From positions 1 through 64,000 of the forward strand of contig NZ_JAUOSB010000001.1 in assembly GCF_030548295.1 (NCBI RefSeq): a DNA stretch of 64,000 nucleotides. Direction: 5' to 3'. Each line of letters starts with the position of its first letter. The first letter of the stretch is position 1. Positions 27,666 to 36,466 of this stretch are shown one piece after another. The position numbers and the translations under genes were made by a program. The stretch comes from Wenyingzhuangia sp. 2_MG-2023. GTDB taxonomy: Bacteria; Bacteroidota; Bacteroidia; Flavobacteriales; Flavobacteriaceae. The notes beneath the pieces are model-generated. The model saw nothing but the letters and a program-made list of their open reading frames with translations. It had not been told where the DNA came from and did no database searches.

Positions 27666-28700
27666 CTACCATCCAAATTTAAAGATGGTTGTGCTTTTAA
27701 ATTCTTCTCCTGCTTTGGTTATTGATTTTGGAGAGTTTTCAATATTTGGTCCATTTGGATATCTGTGTGTTTCACAACAAAAACCTTTATATTTACCGTA
27801 TTGCTCTCCACTTTCTCTTTTCAAAGCATCTGAAGTATATTTACCTGTATACAACAACATACAAGGTTCTGTAGTAAACACATCCAAACTACGACCATTA
27901 GCTTCAGAAATAATTGATGCTGTAAGTCTCAAGTCCCCTGCTGTGTTATCAAAAATGTAGAAATGTTCAAAACCATCGTTCATTAATTGGTGTACATCAC
28001 CTATGCGTTTCCCTCCTCTTAAATCGTCTACTTTTCCTTCTAAATGTTCAACTTCTCCAGTAGCAGCTCCTGTAGCATCCGTCACTAACCTTTTATCTGT
28101 ATGTACTTTTGTTATGTGATTTTCTACTGTTTCTGTAAACCCTAACAAATTAAAGTATGTATGATTAGTTAAAGACAAGGGAGTGTCTGCATCGGGTGTA
28201 GCATTATAATTGATAGATAATTCATTTTCATCATTTAAAATAAATACAACTTTTACAGCTACGTTTCCAGGAAACCCCTCTTCCATATCTTTGCTAACCA
28301 AAGACATTTCTATACCATTTTCTAAAATAGAAACAGACCAAACTTTTTTATCGAAACCAACAATCCCACCATGTAAATTATTATCTCCACAATTGGCCGC
28401 TACGTTGTAAGTTTTACCGTTCAAATCAAAAGAAGCATTTTTAATTTGTGAACAGTACCTACCTATCGTTCCTCCAAAATAAGGAGCATTGTTTTTGTAT
28501 TCTTCAGAAAAATAACCTCCTAAGGAATCAAATCCACAAGCAATATTTTCAATGATTCCTTTAGAATTTGGAACTTTGATAGCAGTAATAGTAGCACCAT
28601 AATTTGTGATATTTACTTCAATTCCATTCGCATTTTTTAGCGTATACAAAGTAATTTCTTGATTCTCAATATTTCCAAAATTTGATTGTTCTATTTTCAT
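27666..28700 (-). CDS. galM: Aldose 1-epimerase (galactose mutarotase)
   Basis: It interconverts alpha and beta anomers of galactose or a related aldose so the correct anomer reaches the next enzyme. The 344 residues form the galactose-mutarotase beta-sandwich, with H110 (N-N-L-H-G-G), H180 (L-T-N-H-T-Y-F-N-L) and the catalytic-base candidate E310 (C-C-E-T-H-R-Y-P). No signal peptide is present, so it is cytoplasmic. The start follows the cycloisomerase stop by 8 bp. D-galactose is the other monosaccharide expected from agar. Confidence 0.88.
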   Translation of the reverse strand: MKIEQSNFGNIENQEITLYTLKNANGIEVNITNYGATITAIKVPNSKGIIENIACGFDSLGGYFSEEYKNNAPYFGGTIGRYCSQIKNASFDLNGKTYNVAANCGDNNLHGGIVGFDKKVWSVSILENGIEMSLVSKDMEEGFPGNVAVKVVFILNDENELSINYNATPDADTPLSLTNHTYFNLLGFTETVENHITKVHTDKRLVTDATGAATGEVEHLEGKVDDLRGGKRIGDVHQLMNDGFEHFYIFDNTAGDLRLTASIISEANGRSLDVFTTEPCMLLYTGKYTSDALKRESGEQYGKYKGFCCETHRYPNGPNIENSPKSITKAGEEFKSTTIFKFGW

Positions 28701-28708
28701 ATCTGTTT

Positions 28709-29803
28709 TTATTTTTCTTCGTATTGTGCTAATTTTTCCCAGTTAAAAACAACCCCTACACCTGGATAATCTGGAGCTACTGCTCTATAATTCTCTACCA
28801 CCAAAGGTCTAGTTGTATATTCATCAATTGGGAAACTGTGCACTTCTAACCAACCTGAATTAGGTTGTGCAGAGACCAAACTAACGTGTAATTCTTGCAT
28901 ACCGTGAGAACAAGCTGGAATTCCATGCTTATCTGCCAATCTAGCAGCAGCTAACCATCCTGTTACCCCTCCACAGTTTGAGGCATCTGGCTGTACAAAA
29001 GATAATTTTGCTTGATCAAAAGCATATTCAAATTCATGAATAGTGTGTAAGTTTTCACCCATGGCTAATGGAAACCCTGTAGCATCTACTATTTCACCAA
29101 ATCCTTTGTAATTGTCTGGAATAATTGGTTCTTCAAACCAAGTAATATTTTGATCTTTAAACCCTTCTATAGCTTTGATGGCTTTTTCTACCGTCATAGA
29201 GTAGTTGGCATCTACCATAAAAGTAACATCTGGACCAATGTACTCACGTACGGCTTTGATACGCTCTAAATCCTCTTCTAAGTTTTCACGACCAATTTTA
29301 ATTTTCACAGCATTGAAACCTCTTGCTAAATAACCTTTCATGTTATCTAATAACTTTTCAATAGGGAACATCAAATCAATTCCACCGCAGTAAGCTTTAC
29401 AAGTATTTCCTGCTCCACCAGCCATTTTCCACAATGGTTGTCCCGCTTTTTTACAACGGATGTCCCAAAGTGCAATATCTACAGCAGAAATAGCAAAAGA
29501 AGCAATTCCGCCACGACCAACATAATGCACATGCCACTCTAAAAAGTCGTAAATACCTTCAATATCAACTCCATCCTTACCTATTAATGCTTCTGTAAAA
29601 TCATGTTCTACCATCGCTTTGATTGCAAAACCTCCTTTACCTCCTGTATACGTATACCCTGTACCTTCGCTACCATCTTCTAAAGTAACCGTAACTGTTA
29701 CCAATTCAAAATGATAATGATCTCCATGTTTTGCATCTGACATTACTTCTGGTAATGGCACCGTAAACAATTGTGTTTTTATGTTTGAAATTTTTGTACT
29801 CAT
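28709..29803 (-). CDS. Enolase-superfamily dehydratase, probable 3,6-anhydro-L-galactonate cycloisomerase
   Basis: This 364-residue mandelate-racemase/enolase-fold enzyme carries K167-x-K169 (V-K-I-K-I-G), metal ligands D198 (V-D-A-N), E224 (F-E-E-P) and E250 (G-E-N), and H300 (C-S-H-G-M-Q-E-L-H). In agar degraders such an enzyme opens 3,6-anhydro-L-galactonate to 2-keto-3-deoxy-L-galactonate. Placement between the aldehyde dehydrogenase and galM, in an operon with GH117, supports that role over galactonate dehydratase, though both are possible. The ATG at 29803 is preferred to a TTG 24 bases upstream. Confidence 0.85.
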   Translation of the reverse strand: MSTKISNIKTQLFTVPLPEVMSDAKHGDHYHFELVTVTVTLEDGSEGTGYTYTGGKGGFAIKAMVEHDFTEALIGKDGVDIEGIYDFLEWHVHYVGRGGIASFAISAVDIALWDIRCKKAGQPLWKMAGGAGNTCKAYCGGIDLMFPIEKLLDNMKGYLARGFNAVKIKIGRENLEEDLERIKAVREYIGPDVTFMVDANYSMTVEKAIKAIEGFKDQNITWFEEPIIPDNYKGFGEIVDATGFPLAMGENLHTIHEFEYAFDQAKLSFVQPDASNCGGVTGWLAAARLADKHGIPACSHGMQELHVSLVSAQPNSGWLEVHSFPIDEYTTRPLVVENYRAVAPDYPGVGVVFNWEKLAQYEEK

Positions 29804-29820
29804 CTTATCTGTTTTAAGAA

Positions 29821-29884
29821 AGAGCAAAAGCTGTCGGGAAAACTATAAACCAAAAAATAGAAAACCAACAGCCAAATATGCTCT
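29821..29884 (-). other. Intercistronic hairpin between aldehyde dehydrogenase and cycloisomerase
   Basis: AGAGCA and GCTGT on one side pair with ACAGC and TGCTCT on the other, with unequal small bulges and a long A-rich loop, in the only wide (89-bp) gap of the operon. No T-run follows on the minus strand, so an mRNA processing or stability element is more likely than a terminator. Confidence 0.4.
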
Positions 29885-29892
29885 CAAACTAA

Positions 29893-31347
29893 TTATGCTT
29901 TGTGTCTGATGTAGAAAGTTTTCTTTTCTAAATATTGTTCAAAACCATATTTACCATCTTCTCCACCTGAACCAGATTTTTTATATCCGTTGTGGAATCC
30001 TTGATGTTGTTCTCCGTGACCTCTATTTACATAAACTTCACCGTATTCTAACTCATCGTTACATTTCATAATCGTATTCATATCATTTGTAAATACCATT
30101 ACTGCTAAGCCATACTCACTATCGTTTGCATAGCCAATAACCTCATCAAAAGAACTAAACTTTAATACAGGTAAAATTGGTCCAAAAGCCTCTTCATGAA
30201 CAATCGTCATGTCTTGAGTTACGTTTGTTAAAACTGTTGGCTCAAACCAATATCCTTTTTCAAACCCTATACCTTCTGGTTTCTTACCTCCAGTAGCAAG
30301 AGTTGCTCCTTCTTTTAAACTTACAGCTACTAAATGTTCCATGTGCTTTAATTCAGCCGCATTTACTTTAGGTCCCATATCTGTTTCTTCTAACATTGGA
30401 TCTCCAACTTTAAGTGCTTTTGTTGCTGCTATAAACTTCTCCATAAACACATCATGGATACTTTCATGCAAATACATGCGTTCGTTACAAGTACAAACTT
30501 GTCCACAGTTGTCAAAACGAGAATGCAAAGCTGCCTCAACAGCTGCATCAATATCAGCATCTGCAAAAACAATAAAAGGTGCTTTACCTCCTAATTCTAA
30601 CTGTACGTGTGTCATGTTTTCTGCAGCAGCACGAGCAATAGATTGTCCTACTGGTGTAGAACCAGTCATGGTTACCATTTTAGTAATAGGACTTTCTACC
30701 AAAGCATTCCCCATTGCTCTACCTGGTCCTGTTAAAATATTGATAACACCTGCAGGAATCCCCACTTTGTTTGCCAAATTTCCTAACTCTAAAGTTGCCA
30801 ATGGAGTTTCTGACGTAGGCTTAATTACAATGGTATTTCCTGCTACTAAAGCTGGTCCTAATTTACGACCTGCCAATGCCAACGGAAAGTTCCATGCAGT
30901 AATAGCAACCACAACTCCTCTCGGTACTTTTTGAATCCATATTTGCTCATTTGGATTGTCTGAAGGAATAATATCTCCTTCAATTCTTCGAGCACCCTCA
31001 CAAGCATATCTAATAAAAGAAGCAGTAACGGCAACTTCAAAACGAGCTACCTTTAATAACTTCCCTTGTTCTTTTGTCAATAATTCAGCTAAATATTCTG
31101 TATTAGCTTCAATTTCATCAGCCAATTTGTACAACATATCCGCACGCTCACGTGGTGGTAATTTTTTCCACTCTTTTTGTGCTTTATCAGCAGCTTCCAA
31201 AGCTTCCAAAGCTTCTTCTGTAGTACCATTTTGTACTTTAGCTGTTACTTCTTCTGTAGATGGATTTATAATATCTATAGTTTCTCCTGAAGTTGATGTT
31301 TTCCACTCTCCGTTAATAAATAACTGATACTCTTTTACCTGTGACAT
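29893..31347 (-). CDS. Aldehyde dehydrogenase, probable 3,6-anhydro-L-galactose dehydrogenase
   Basis: This 484-residue NAD(P)-dependent aldehyde dehydrogenase has the general base E251 (Q-L-E-L-G-G-K) and catalytic C285 (C-G-Q-V-C-T), plus the cofactor motif G-S-T-P-V-G around 229-234. The first committed step of anhydrogalactose use is oxidation of the free aldehyde to 3,6-anhydro-L-galactonate by an enzyme of this superfamily. Sequence alone also resembles lactaldehyde/glycolaldehyde dehydrogenases; the operon decides for anhydrogalactose. It follows the SDR gene by 26 bp. Confidence 0.87.
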   Translation of the reverse strand: MSQVKEYQLFINGEWKTSTSGETIDIINPSTEEVTAKVQNGTTEEALEALEAADKAQKEWKKLPPRERADMLYKLADEIEANTEYLAELLTKEQGKLLKVARFEVAVTASFIRYACEGARRIEGDIIPSDNPNEQIWIQKVPRGVVVAITAWNFPLALAGRKLGPALVAGNTIVIKPTSETPLATLELGNLANKVGIPAGVINILTGPGRAMGNALVESPITKMVTMTGSTPVGQSIARAAAENMTHVQLELGGKAPFIVFADADIDAAVEAALHSRFDNCGQVCTCNERMYLHESIHDVFMEKFIAATKALKVGDPMLEETDMGPKVNAAELKHMEHLVAVSLKEGATLATGGKKPEGIGFEKGYWFEPTVLTNVTQDMTIVHEEAFGPILPVLKFSSFDEVIGYANDSEYGLAVMVFTNDMNTIMKCNDELEYGEVYVNRGHGEQHQGFHNGYKKSGSGGEDGKYGFEQYLEKKTFYIRHKA

Positions 31348-31373
31348 AATTTTATTTTTTAGTTAGTTATAGA

Positions 31374-32144
31374 TTATCTTCCCATCCATCCACCGTCAAC
31401 TAACATAATAGTTCCGTGCATGTATGATGCTGCTTCTGATGCTAAAAATACCGTTGGCCCTGCAAAATCTGTTGCTTCACCCCACCTTCCTGCTGGAATA
31501 CGAGACAAAATAGATTCTGACCTTGCGGCATCATTTCTTAAAGCTTCTGTGTTATCTGTAGCAATGTATCCTGGTGCAATTGCATTTACATTTACACCTT
31601 TGCTTGCCCACTCATTTGCAAAAGCCATGGTTAATTGGCCTACTGCTCCTTTACTCGCAGCATACCCAGGAACTGTAATTCCACCTTGGAACGTTAACAA
31701 TGATGCTGTAAAAATGATTTTCCCAAACCCTCTTGCAACCATTTCCTTTCCAATTTCTCTAGTCAAAATAAATTGAGCATTTTGATTTACTTCAATTACT
31801 TTATCCCACATTTCATCTGGGTGTTCTGCTGCAGGAGTACGTAAAATAGTACCTGCATTGTTTACCAAAATATCAATTTGTGGATGGTCTTTTTTTACAG
31901 CTGCAATAAATGCATACAATGATTTTCTATCAGAAAAATCACATTGGTAAGCGCTAAAAGATTTACCTGTAGCTTCTACTGCTTTTGAAACTTTGCTATC
32001 GCTTAATTCTAAAGAAGCAGAAACTCCAATAATATTTGCTCCAGCCTCAGCCAAACCAACTGCCATTGCCATTCCAATTCCTCTTTTACAACCTGTTACT
32101 AAAGCTGTTTTTCCTTCTAAACTAAATGTATTTAAGATACTCAT
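31374..32144 (-). CDS. KduD-like SDR, probable 2,5-diketo-3-deoxy-galactonate reductase
   Basis: This 256-residue short-chain dehydrogenase has T-G-C-K-R-G-I-G-M (17-25), N-N-A-G (95-98), S148 and Y161-x-x-x-K165. Overall it looks like KduD/2-deoxy-gluconate dehydrogenases, which interconvert 2-keto-3-deoxy-gluconate and the 2,5-diketo form. In the L-anhydrogalactose route the diketo acid made from 2-keto-3-deoxy-L-galactonate is reduced to the D-gluconate epimer, so this gene is the natural candidate. Direction and substrate are inferred from the operon. Confidence 0.83.
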   Translation of the reverse strand: MSILNTFSLEGKTALVTGCKRGIGMAMAVGLAEAGANIIGVSASLELSDSKVSKAVEATGKSFSAYQCDFSDRKSLYAFIAAVKKDHPQIDILVNNAGTILRTPAAEHPDEMWDKVIEVNQNAQFILTREIGKEMVARGFGKIIFTASLLTFQGGITVPGYAASKGAVGQLTMAFANEWASKGVNVNAIAPGYIATDNTEALRNDAARSESILSRIPAGRWGEATDFAGPTVFLASEAASYMHGTIMLVDGGWMGR

Positions 32145-32164
32145 GTTGTTATTTTTTATACTTT

Positions 32165-34348
32165 TTATTTTAATTCTACAATTGTTGATATAGGCACTGT
32201 TGCTCCTAAATTTGCACTTCTTTTACTTGGTAAAGCGTTTGCAACAACCAATTTGTACTTCCCTTTTATCCAAACTTTTTTACCCTCTTGATTGATTTGA
32301 TACAAATCTTTAGGTTCTAATTCAAATGATACTGTTTCTGATGATTGTGATTTCACTTTTAACCTCTTAAATCTTAACAACCTGTATTTTGGCAAATCGT
32401 TTTTATTTTCAACAGGAACCAAGTACAGTTGCGCAACGTCATCGCTGTCCATTTTTCCTTTATTAACCAAAGTACAAGAAACTTTAAGCTTGTCTTTTTT
32501 ACCGATTTTAGCATTAGAAACTTTGATGTTTTTATAAGTAAAATTTGTGTAAGACAATCCAAAACCAAAAGGAAACAAAGGTTCTTTTTCCATGTATTTA
32601 TAAGTTCTTCCTTTCATACTGTAATCTTCAAAAGCAGGCAATTGCTCTATCGATTTAGGAAAGGTAATCGGCAAGTGACCCGATGGAGATTCATCTCCGA
32701 ACAAAACATCTGCAACAGCATGACCACCTTGTTCTCCAGGATACCACATCAACACAATAGCATCTGCCAAGTCGTACAACTCCCCCAAAGAAACAGCACT
32801 ACCCGAAGCAACTACTAAAATTAAAGGCCCTTTTTTCTTAGCAGCCATTTCTTTTACATAATCAATTTGATTTTGCGGTAATTTTAAATCTTTTTTATCC
32901 CCTTTGTTTGGAGAAGCAATGGCATCAACCTCTTCCCCTTCAAAATCTGCAGACAATCCAACCACTGCAATTACTGCATCAGCCGTTTTTGCAACATTTG
33001 GAGCCCAATTTTTCGGATTTACATTTTTTGTAAATGGCAAAGCTCCCATTCTATAATTTAAAGAAGTTCCTAAAGAAACCTTTTCCGAAATTCCTTCCAA
33101 AACAGACACCAAATTGGTTGTCATTCCGTAATAACTTCCTAAGAGCACATCGTTAGAAGCTGCGAAAGGACCTGTTACGTAAGGCACTTTAATATCTTTA
33201 CTTAATGGCAAAGTATTGTTATCATTTTTTAACAACACAATAGACTTTAATGCTGTTTTTCTTGCCAAAGCAATGTGCTTATCTGAGTGAATTTCTTTTG
33301 GAGAAATAGCATTGTAAGGATTGTCTTGTACAGGATCAAACAAGCCTAATTTAAAACGAGTCATCAACAACTCTTTCAATCTTTTGTCTACCGTTTTTTC
33401 TGTTGTCAATCCCTCTTTGATTGCTTTTTCAAGAGCACCGTACACGTAACCACAATTCAAATTTAAACCCATTTCTAAAGCCAACGCTGCAGCTTCTGTT
33501 TGAGTTTTCACAACTTTATGACCTTTGTAAATATCTCCCAAAGCACCACAATCTGAAACTATATATCCATTGAACCTCCATTCATCTCTCAAAAGATCCT
33601 TCAATAAAAATTTACTACTACCAGCAGGAGAACCATACACCGCATTGTAAGCTGACATAACTCCCTCTACATTTCCTTCTTTCACCAAAGCTTCAAAAGC
33701 AGGTAAATATGTTTCGTACAAATCTTTTTTTGATGGAGAAGCATTGAAATGATGTCTCAATTCTTCGGGTCCAGAATGCACTGCATAGTGTTTTGCACAA
33801 GCAGCACTTTTTAGATACTTCTGATGATTTCCTTGCAAACCTTTTACAAAAGCAACTCCCATTTTAGATGTTAAATAAGGATCTTCTCCATAAGTTTCCT
33901 GCCCTCTTCCCCATCTTGGATCTCTAAAAATATTAACGTTAGGAGTCCAAAATGTCAAACCAGCATACTGACCTCTATTTCCAATAGATTGAGAAATATT
34001 AAACTTTGCTCTTGCTTCATCTGATATTGCATTGGCTACTTCTTGCGCTAATTCGGTATCAAACGTGGCTGCCAAACCAATAGCTTGTGGAAAAACAGTT
34101 GCTTTTCCATTTCTTGCAATTCCGTGCAAAGCTTCATTCCACCAATTGTACTCTGGCACCTCCAAACGATCAACTTCAGGAGAATCACTCACCAATTGTG
34201 AGATTTTCTCCTGTAAAGTCATTTGTTCAACCAAATAATTGATTCTCTTTTCAAAAGACAATGATGTATCCAACCATTTTTTATCAGAAGTTTGACCAAA
34301 AATGAAGGTTGGAATAGCAATCAATGCAACTATTATTTTTTTAACCAT
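32165..34348 (-). CDS. GH3 beta-glycosidase (beta-xylosidase-like)
   Basis: The 727-residue exported enzyme has a signal peptide (about residues 1-19, ending I-F-G-Q) and the GH3 N-terminal barrel with C-A-K-H-Y-A-V-H-S-G-P-E. The nucleophile D266 lies in Y-I-V-S-D-C-G-A-L; the C-terminal alpha/beta sandwich and a fibronectin-III-like domain (about 625-715) follow. The opening Y-N-W-W-N-E-A-L-H-G is the form seen in bacterial beta-xylosidases, yet the gene sits inside the anhydrogalactose operon. It may act on a beta-galactoside or on xylose branches. The ATG at 34348 is preferred to the TTG at 34378, which overlaps the upstream gene and would delay the signal peptide. Confidence 0.88.
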   Translation of the reverse strand: MVKKIIVALIAIPTFIFGQTSDKKWLDTSLSFEKRINYLVEQMTLQEKISQLVSDSPEVDRLEVPEYNWWNEALHGIARNGKATVFPQAIGLAATFDTELAQEVANAISDEARAKFNISQSIGNRGQYAGLTFWTPNVNIFRDPRWGRGQETYGEDPYLTSKMGVAFVKGLQGNHQKYLKSAACAKHYAVHSGPEELRHHFNASPSKKDLYETYLPAFEALVKEGNVEGVMSAYNAVYGSPAGSSKFLLKDLLRDEWRFNGYIVSDCGALGDIYKGHKVVKTQTEAAALALEMGLNLNCGYVYGALEKAIKEGLTTEKTVDKRLKELLMTRFKLGLFDPVQDNPYNAISPKEIHSDKHIALARKTALKSIVLLKNDNNTLPLSKDIKVPYVTGPFAASNDVLLGSYYGMTTNLVSVLEGISEKVSLGTSLNYRMGALPFTKNVNPKNWAPNVAKTADAVIAVVGLSADFEGEEVDAIASPNKGDKKDLKLPQNQIDYVKEMAAKKKGPLILVVASGSAVSLGELYDLADAIVLMWYPGEQGGHAVADVLFGDESPSGHLPITFPKSIEQLPAFEDYSMKGRTYKYMEKEPLFPFGFGLSYTNFTYKNIKVSNAKIGKKDKLKVSCTLVNKGKMDSDDVAQLYLVPVENKNDLPKYRLLRFKRLKVKSQSSETVSFELEPKDLYQINQEGKKVWIKGKYKLVVANALPSKRSANLGATVPISTIVELK

Positions 34349-34365
34349 TGTACAGTGTATGTTTT

Positions 34366-35382
34366 TTACAATTGACAATCCATCAAGACTTTTAATCCAT
34401 CAGGATTGTTGTCTATGTTTTCAAAAACTGTTTGAATATTGCTTAATGGTTGTACATCTGTAATCATTTGCTCAAATGGCAATTCGTTCTCAGTAATCAA
34501 TCTGATTGATTTTTCGTAGTCTTCTTTTTCGTAAACTCTAGCTCCAATCAACTTTAATTCTTTCCAGAAAAACTTAAATAAGTCTACTTCTTTTTTTACT
34601 CCATGAATAGCTACCATTACAATTCTACCACGAATTCCAGCTACTTCACACATAATATCTAAGGCAGGTTGCACTCCGGCTACTTCAAAAACCACATCAG
34701 CTCTTTTGTCTTCTGTTTTGCTTTTAACATATTCTACCAAATCCAATTCTATTGGACTTACTGCATCAAAACCTAATTCTTTTGCCTTTGCAATACGCTT
34801 AGGATTTACTTCAGAAATAATTACTTGTGCTCCAACTTCTTTTGCTACCATTGCAACCAATAATCCTATTGGACCACCTCCTAAAACTACTGCTGTTTCT
34901 CCAGCAACCAATCCACTCAAACGAACATCATGAGCCGCTACAGATAAAGGCTCTATCAATGCTGCTAATTTTAAATCAGTCTCAGCTCTTAATTTGTGTA
35001 AAATAAAAGTAGGCACATTCCAATATTGTTGCATTGCTCCTTCACTATCGATTCCAACAAATTTCAATTCTTCACAAATATGATTAAAACCTTTGTCTGA
35101 TGCTTTTACTTTTCTATCATCTAAAGGACGAACCACAATTTTATCACCAACTACATAATCTGTCACCCCTTCTCCTACAGCATCAACTACACCAGACATT
35201 TCATGCCCAATTGTAACAGGAATACTTACACGCTTATCCATCATTCCGTGATAGATATGTACATCCGTACCACACACCCCAACATAAGCTACTTTGATTC
35301 TTACTTCACCTGCTTGAGGTTGTTCAATTTCTTTTTCAATTACAGTGAAGGTCTTATTACCTTCATAAATGGTTGCTTTCAT
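34366..35382 (-). CDS. Zinc-type MDR dehydrogenase, probable 2-keto-3-deoxy-L-galactonate 5-dehydrogenase
   Basis: This 338-residue medium-chain dehydrogenase has catalytic zinc ligands C37 (G-V-C-G-T-D) and H60-E61 (G-H-E), and the nucleotide site G-G-G-P-I-G-L-L near 169. The lobe that normally holds four structural-zinc cysteines has only one (H-I-C-E-E). As first gene of the operon it most likely oxidises 2-keto-3-deoxy-L-galactonate at C5, making the diketo acid that the SDR then reduces. The ATG at 35382 gives the usual M-K-A-T-I-Y-E-G start; another at 35394 lies almost on the operator. Confidence 0.83.
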   Translation of the reverse strand: MKATIYEGNKTFTVIEKEIEQPQAGEVRIKVAYVGVCGTDVHIYHGMMDKRVSIPVTIGHEMSGVVDAVGEGVTDYVVGDKIVVRPLDDRKVKASDKGFNHICEELKFVGIDSEGAMQQYWNVPTFILHKLRAETDLKLAALIEPLSVAAHDVRLSGLVAGETAVVLGGGPIGLLVAMVAKEVGAQVIISEVNPKRIAKAKELGFDAVSPIELDLVEYVKSKTEDKRADVVFEVAGVQPALDIMCEVAGIRGRIVMVAIHGVKKEVDLFKFFWKELKLIGARVYEKEDYEKSIRLITENELPFEQMITDVQPLSNIQTVFENIDNNPDGLKVLMDCQL

Positions 35383-35397
35383 CTTGATTTTCATTAA

Positions 35398-35431
35398 GTT
35401 TCAAATAAGAAACCAGTTCCTTATTTGAAAC
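35398..35431. promoter_or_regulatory. 34-bp perfect inverted repeat, candidate IclR operator
   Basis: GTTTCAAATAAG (35398-35409) and CTTATTTGAAAC (35420-35431) are exact inverse copies around a 10-bp centre. The site is 15 bp before the dehydrogenase ATG at 35382 and between it and the convergently placed end of the IclR gene. The length and symmetry fit a dimeric regulator. As it may lie in the leader RNA, an mRNA hairpin is the alternative. Confidence 0.7.
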
Positions 35432-35539
35432 AAATATACAATAAATTGTAAATAATTAATTATTTAGATAAAAAAAACATCAAATATGAAATTATAAAAG
35501 ACTATAATTATTACATAATCATTAGTGATAAACAAAAAA

Positions 35540-35578
35540 AAGCTTCTTAATAGTGAAAAATTCACAATTAAGAAGCTT
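35540..35578 (-). terminator. Terminator after the IclR gene
   Basis: AAGCTTCTTAAT and ATTAAGAAGCTT, with GTGAA/TTCAC inside and one mismatch, form a long hairpin. On the minus strand it is followed by eight T, 28 bp after the IclR stop. Confidence 0.75.
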
Positions 35579-35605
35579 AAAACTTATTTTAAGTATCTAT
35601 CTAAC

Positions 35606-36397
35606 TTATTCTACATAACCCAACTTCAAAGATATTTCTTTAGCATAACGAACAACCACCTTTCCTTTTTTATCAAAATCTTTAGAAGGCAAACGTCCAT
35701 GTGGTGCTGTAATCCAAATAGCGGCTACCGGATAACCGTGTTCATTAAATATGGGTGCACCCACACAATTAATCCCTTGAATATCCTCTCCATGATCCAC
35801 AGCGTATCCTATTTTTTTAACTTGTTTTAATTGTTCTTTAAAAACTTCTTTAGACACAATTGTATTTTCAGTATAACGCTTAAGTGTCTGTTTGTTTAAA
35901 ATCGTGTTCATTTCATTTTCTGGCATATAAGACAAAATGGATTTACCACCTACAGAACTATGCAAACTAAACTGTGTTCCTTGTTCTACAAATAATTTAA
36001 CAGGATAAGAAGACGCAACTTGTTCCAAAATAGTTCCGTTGTGCCCAATAAGCACACCTAACATAACAGACTCTTTTAGTTCATCTCTTAAAGCTCTCAT
36101 TACATCAATAGAAACTTCTACAATACTTTGTTCATTTATTGCTGACAAACCTAATGTTAGCATTTTTCTGGACAATGTTATTTTTTTTGTTGTTTCATTT
36201 TTTTGTAAATAATTTTTGAATATCAATGTATTGATAATTCTAAAAGCAGATGTTTTGGTAATGGACAACTCTTCAATTATTTCTGCAAGTGTTAGACCTC
36301 CTTTACAAGTTGCCAACAATTCAATAATCATCAAACCTCTTTCTAAATTTGGAACATTGTAATTTGGTTTCCCATCAGCCCTTTCTTCTAAACCCAT
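35606..36397 (-). CDS. IclR-family transcriptional regulator
   Basis: The 263-residue protein has an N-terminal winged HTH (about 13-75; L-T-L-A-E-I-I-E-E-L, K-T-S-A-F-R-I-I-N-T-L) and an IclR effector-binding domain (about 85-255). The latter includes S-S-V-G-G-K-S-I-L-S-Y and D-H-G-E-D-I-Q-G-I-N-C-V-G-A-P-I-F. IclR/KdgR proteins commonly sense keto-deoxy sugar acids, so an intermediate of the downstream pathway is a good effector candidate. It lies directly upstream of the anhydrogalactose operon on the same strand but has its own terminator. The ATG at 36397 is used; the longer frame starts at a TTG. Confidence 0.88.
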   Translation of the reverse strand: MGLEERADGKPNYNVPNLERGLMIIELLATCKGGLTLAEIIEELSITKTSAFRIINTLIFKNYLQKNETTKKITLSRKMLTLGLSAINEQSIVEVSIDVMRALRDELKESVMLGVLIGHNGTILEQVASSYPVKLFVEQGTQFSLHSSVGGKSILSYMPENEMNTILNKQTLKRYTENTIVSKEVFKEQLKQVKKIGYAVDHGEDIQGINCVGAPIFNEHGYPVAAIWITAPHGRLPSKDFDKKGKVVVRYAKEISLKLGYVE

Positions 36398-36421
36398 ATT
36401 TTGTTTTTGTATGTGCCACAA

Positions 36422-36466
36422 AAATAAGATTATTTGACATACAGCACATGTATTGATTTCAATACA
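36422..36466. promoter_or_regulatory. Palindromes upstream of the IclR gene
   Basis: AAATAA-GA-TTATTT (36422-36435) shares TTATTTGA with the 34-bp operator candidate before the dehydrogenase gene. TGTATTG-ATTT-CAATACA (36449-36466) is a second exact inverted repeat. Both are within 70 bp of the IclR ATG and suit autoregulation. Confidence 0.5.

Noticed and set aside
30341-30934. 197-codon plus-strand frame inside the aldehyde dehydrogenase gene
   Set aside because: It is an antisense shadow of a clearly conserved gene; the residues show no domain.
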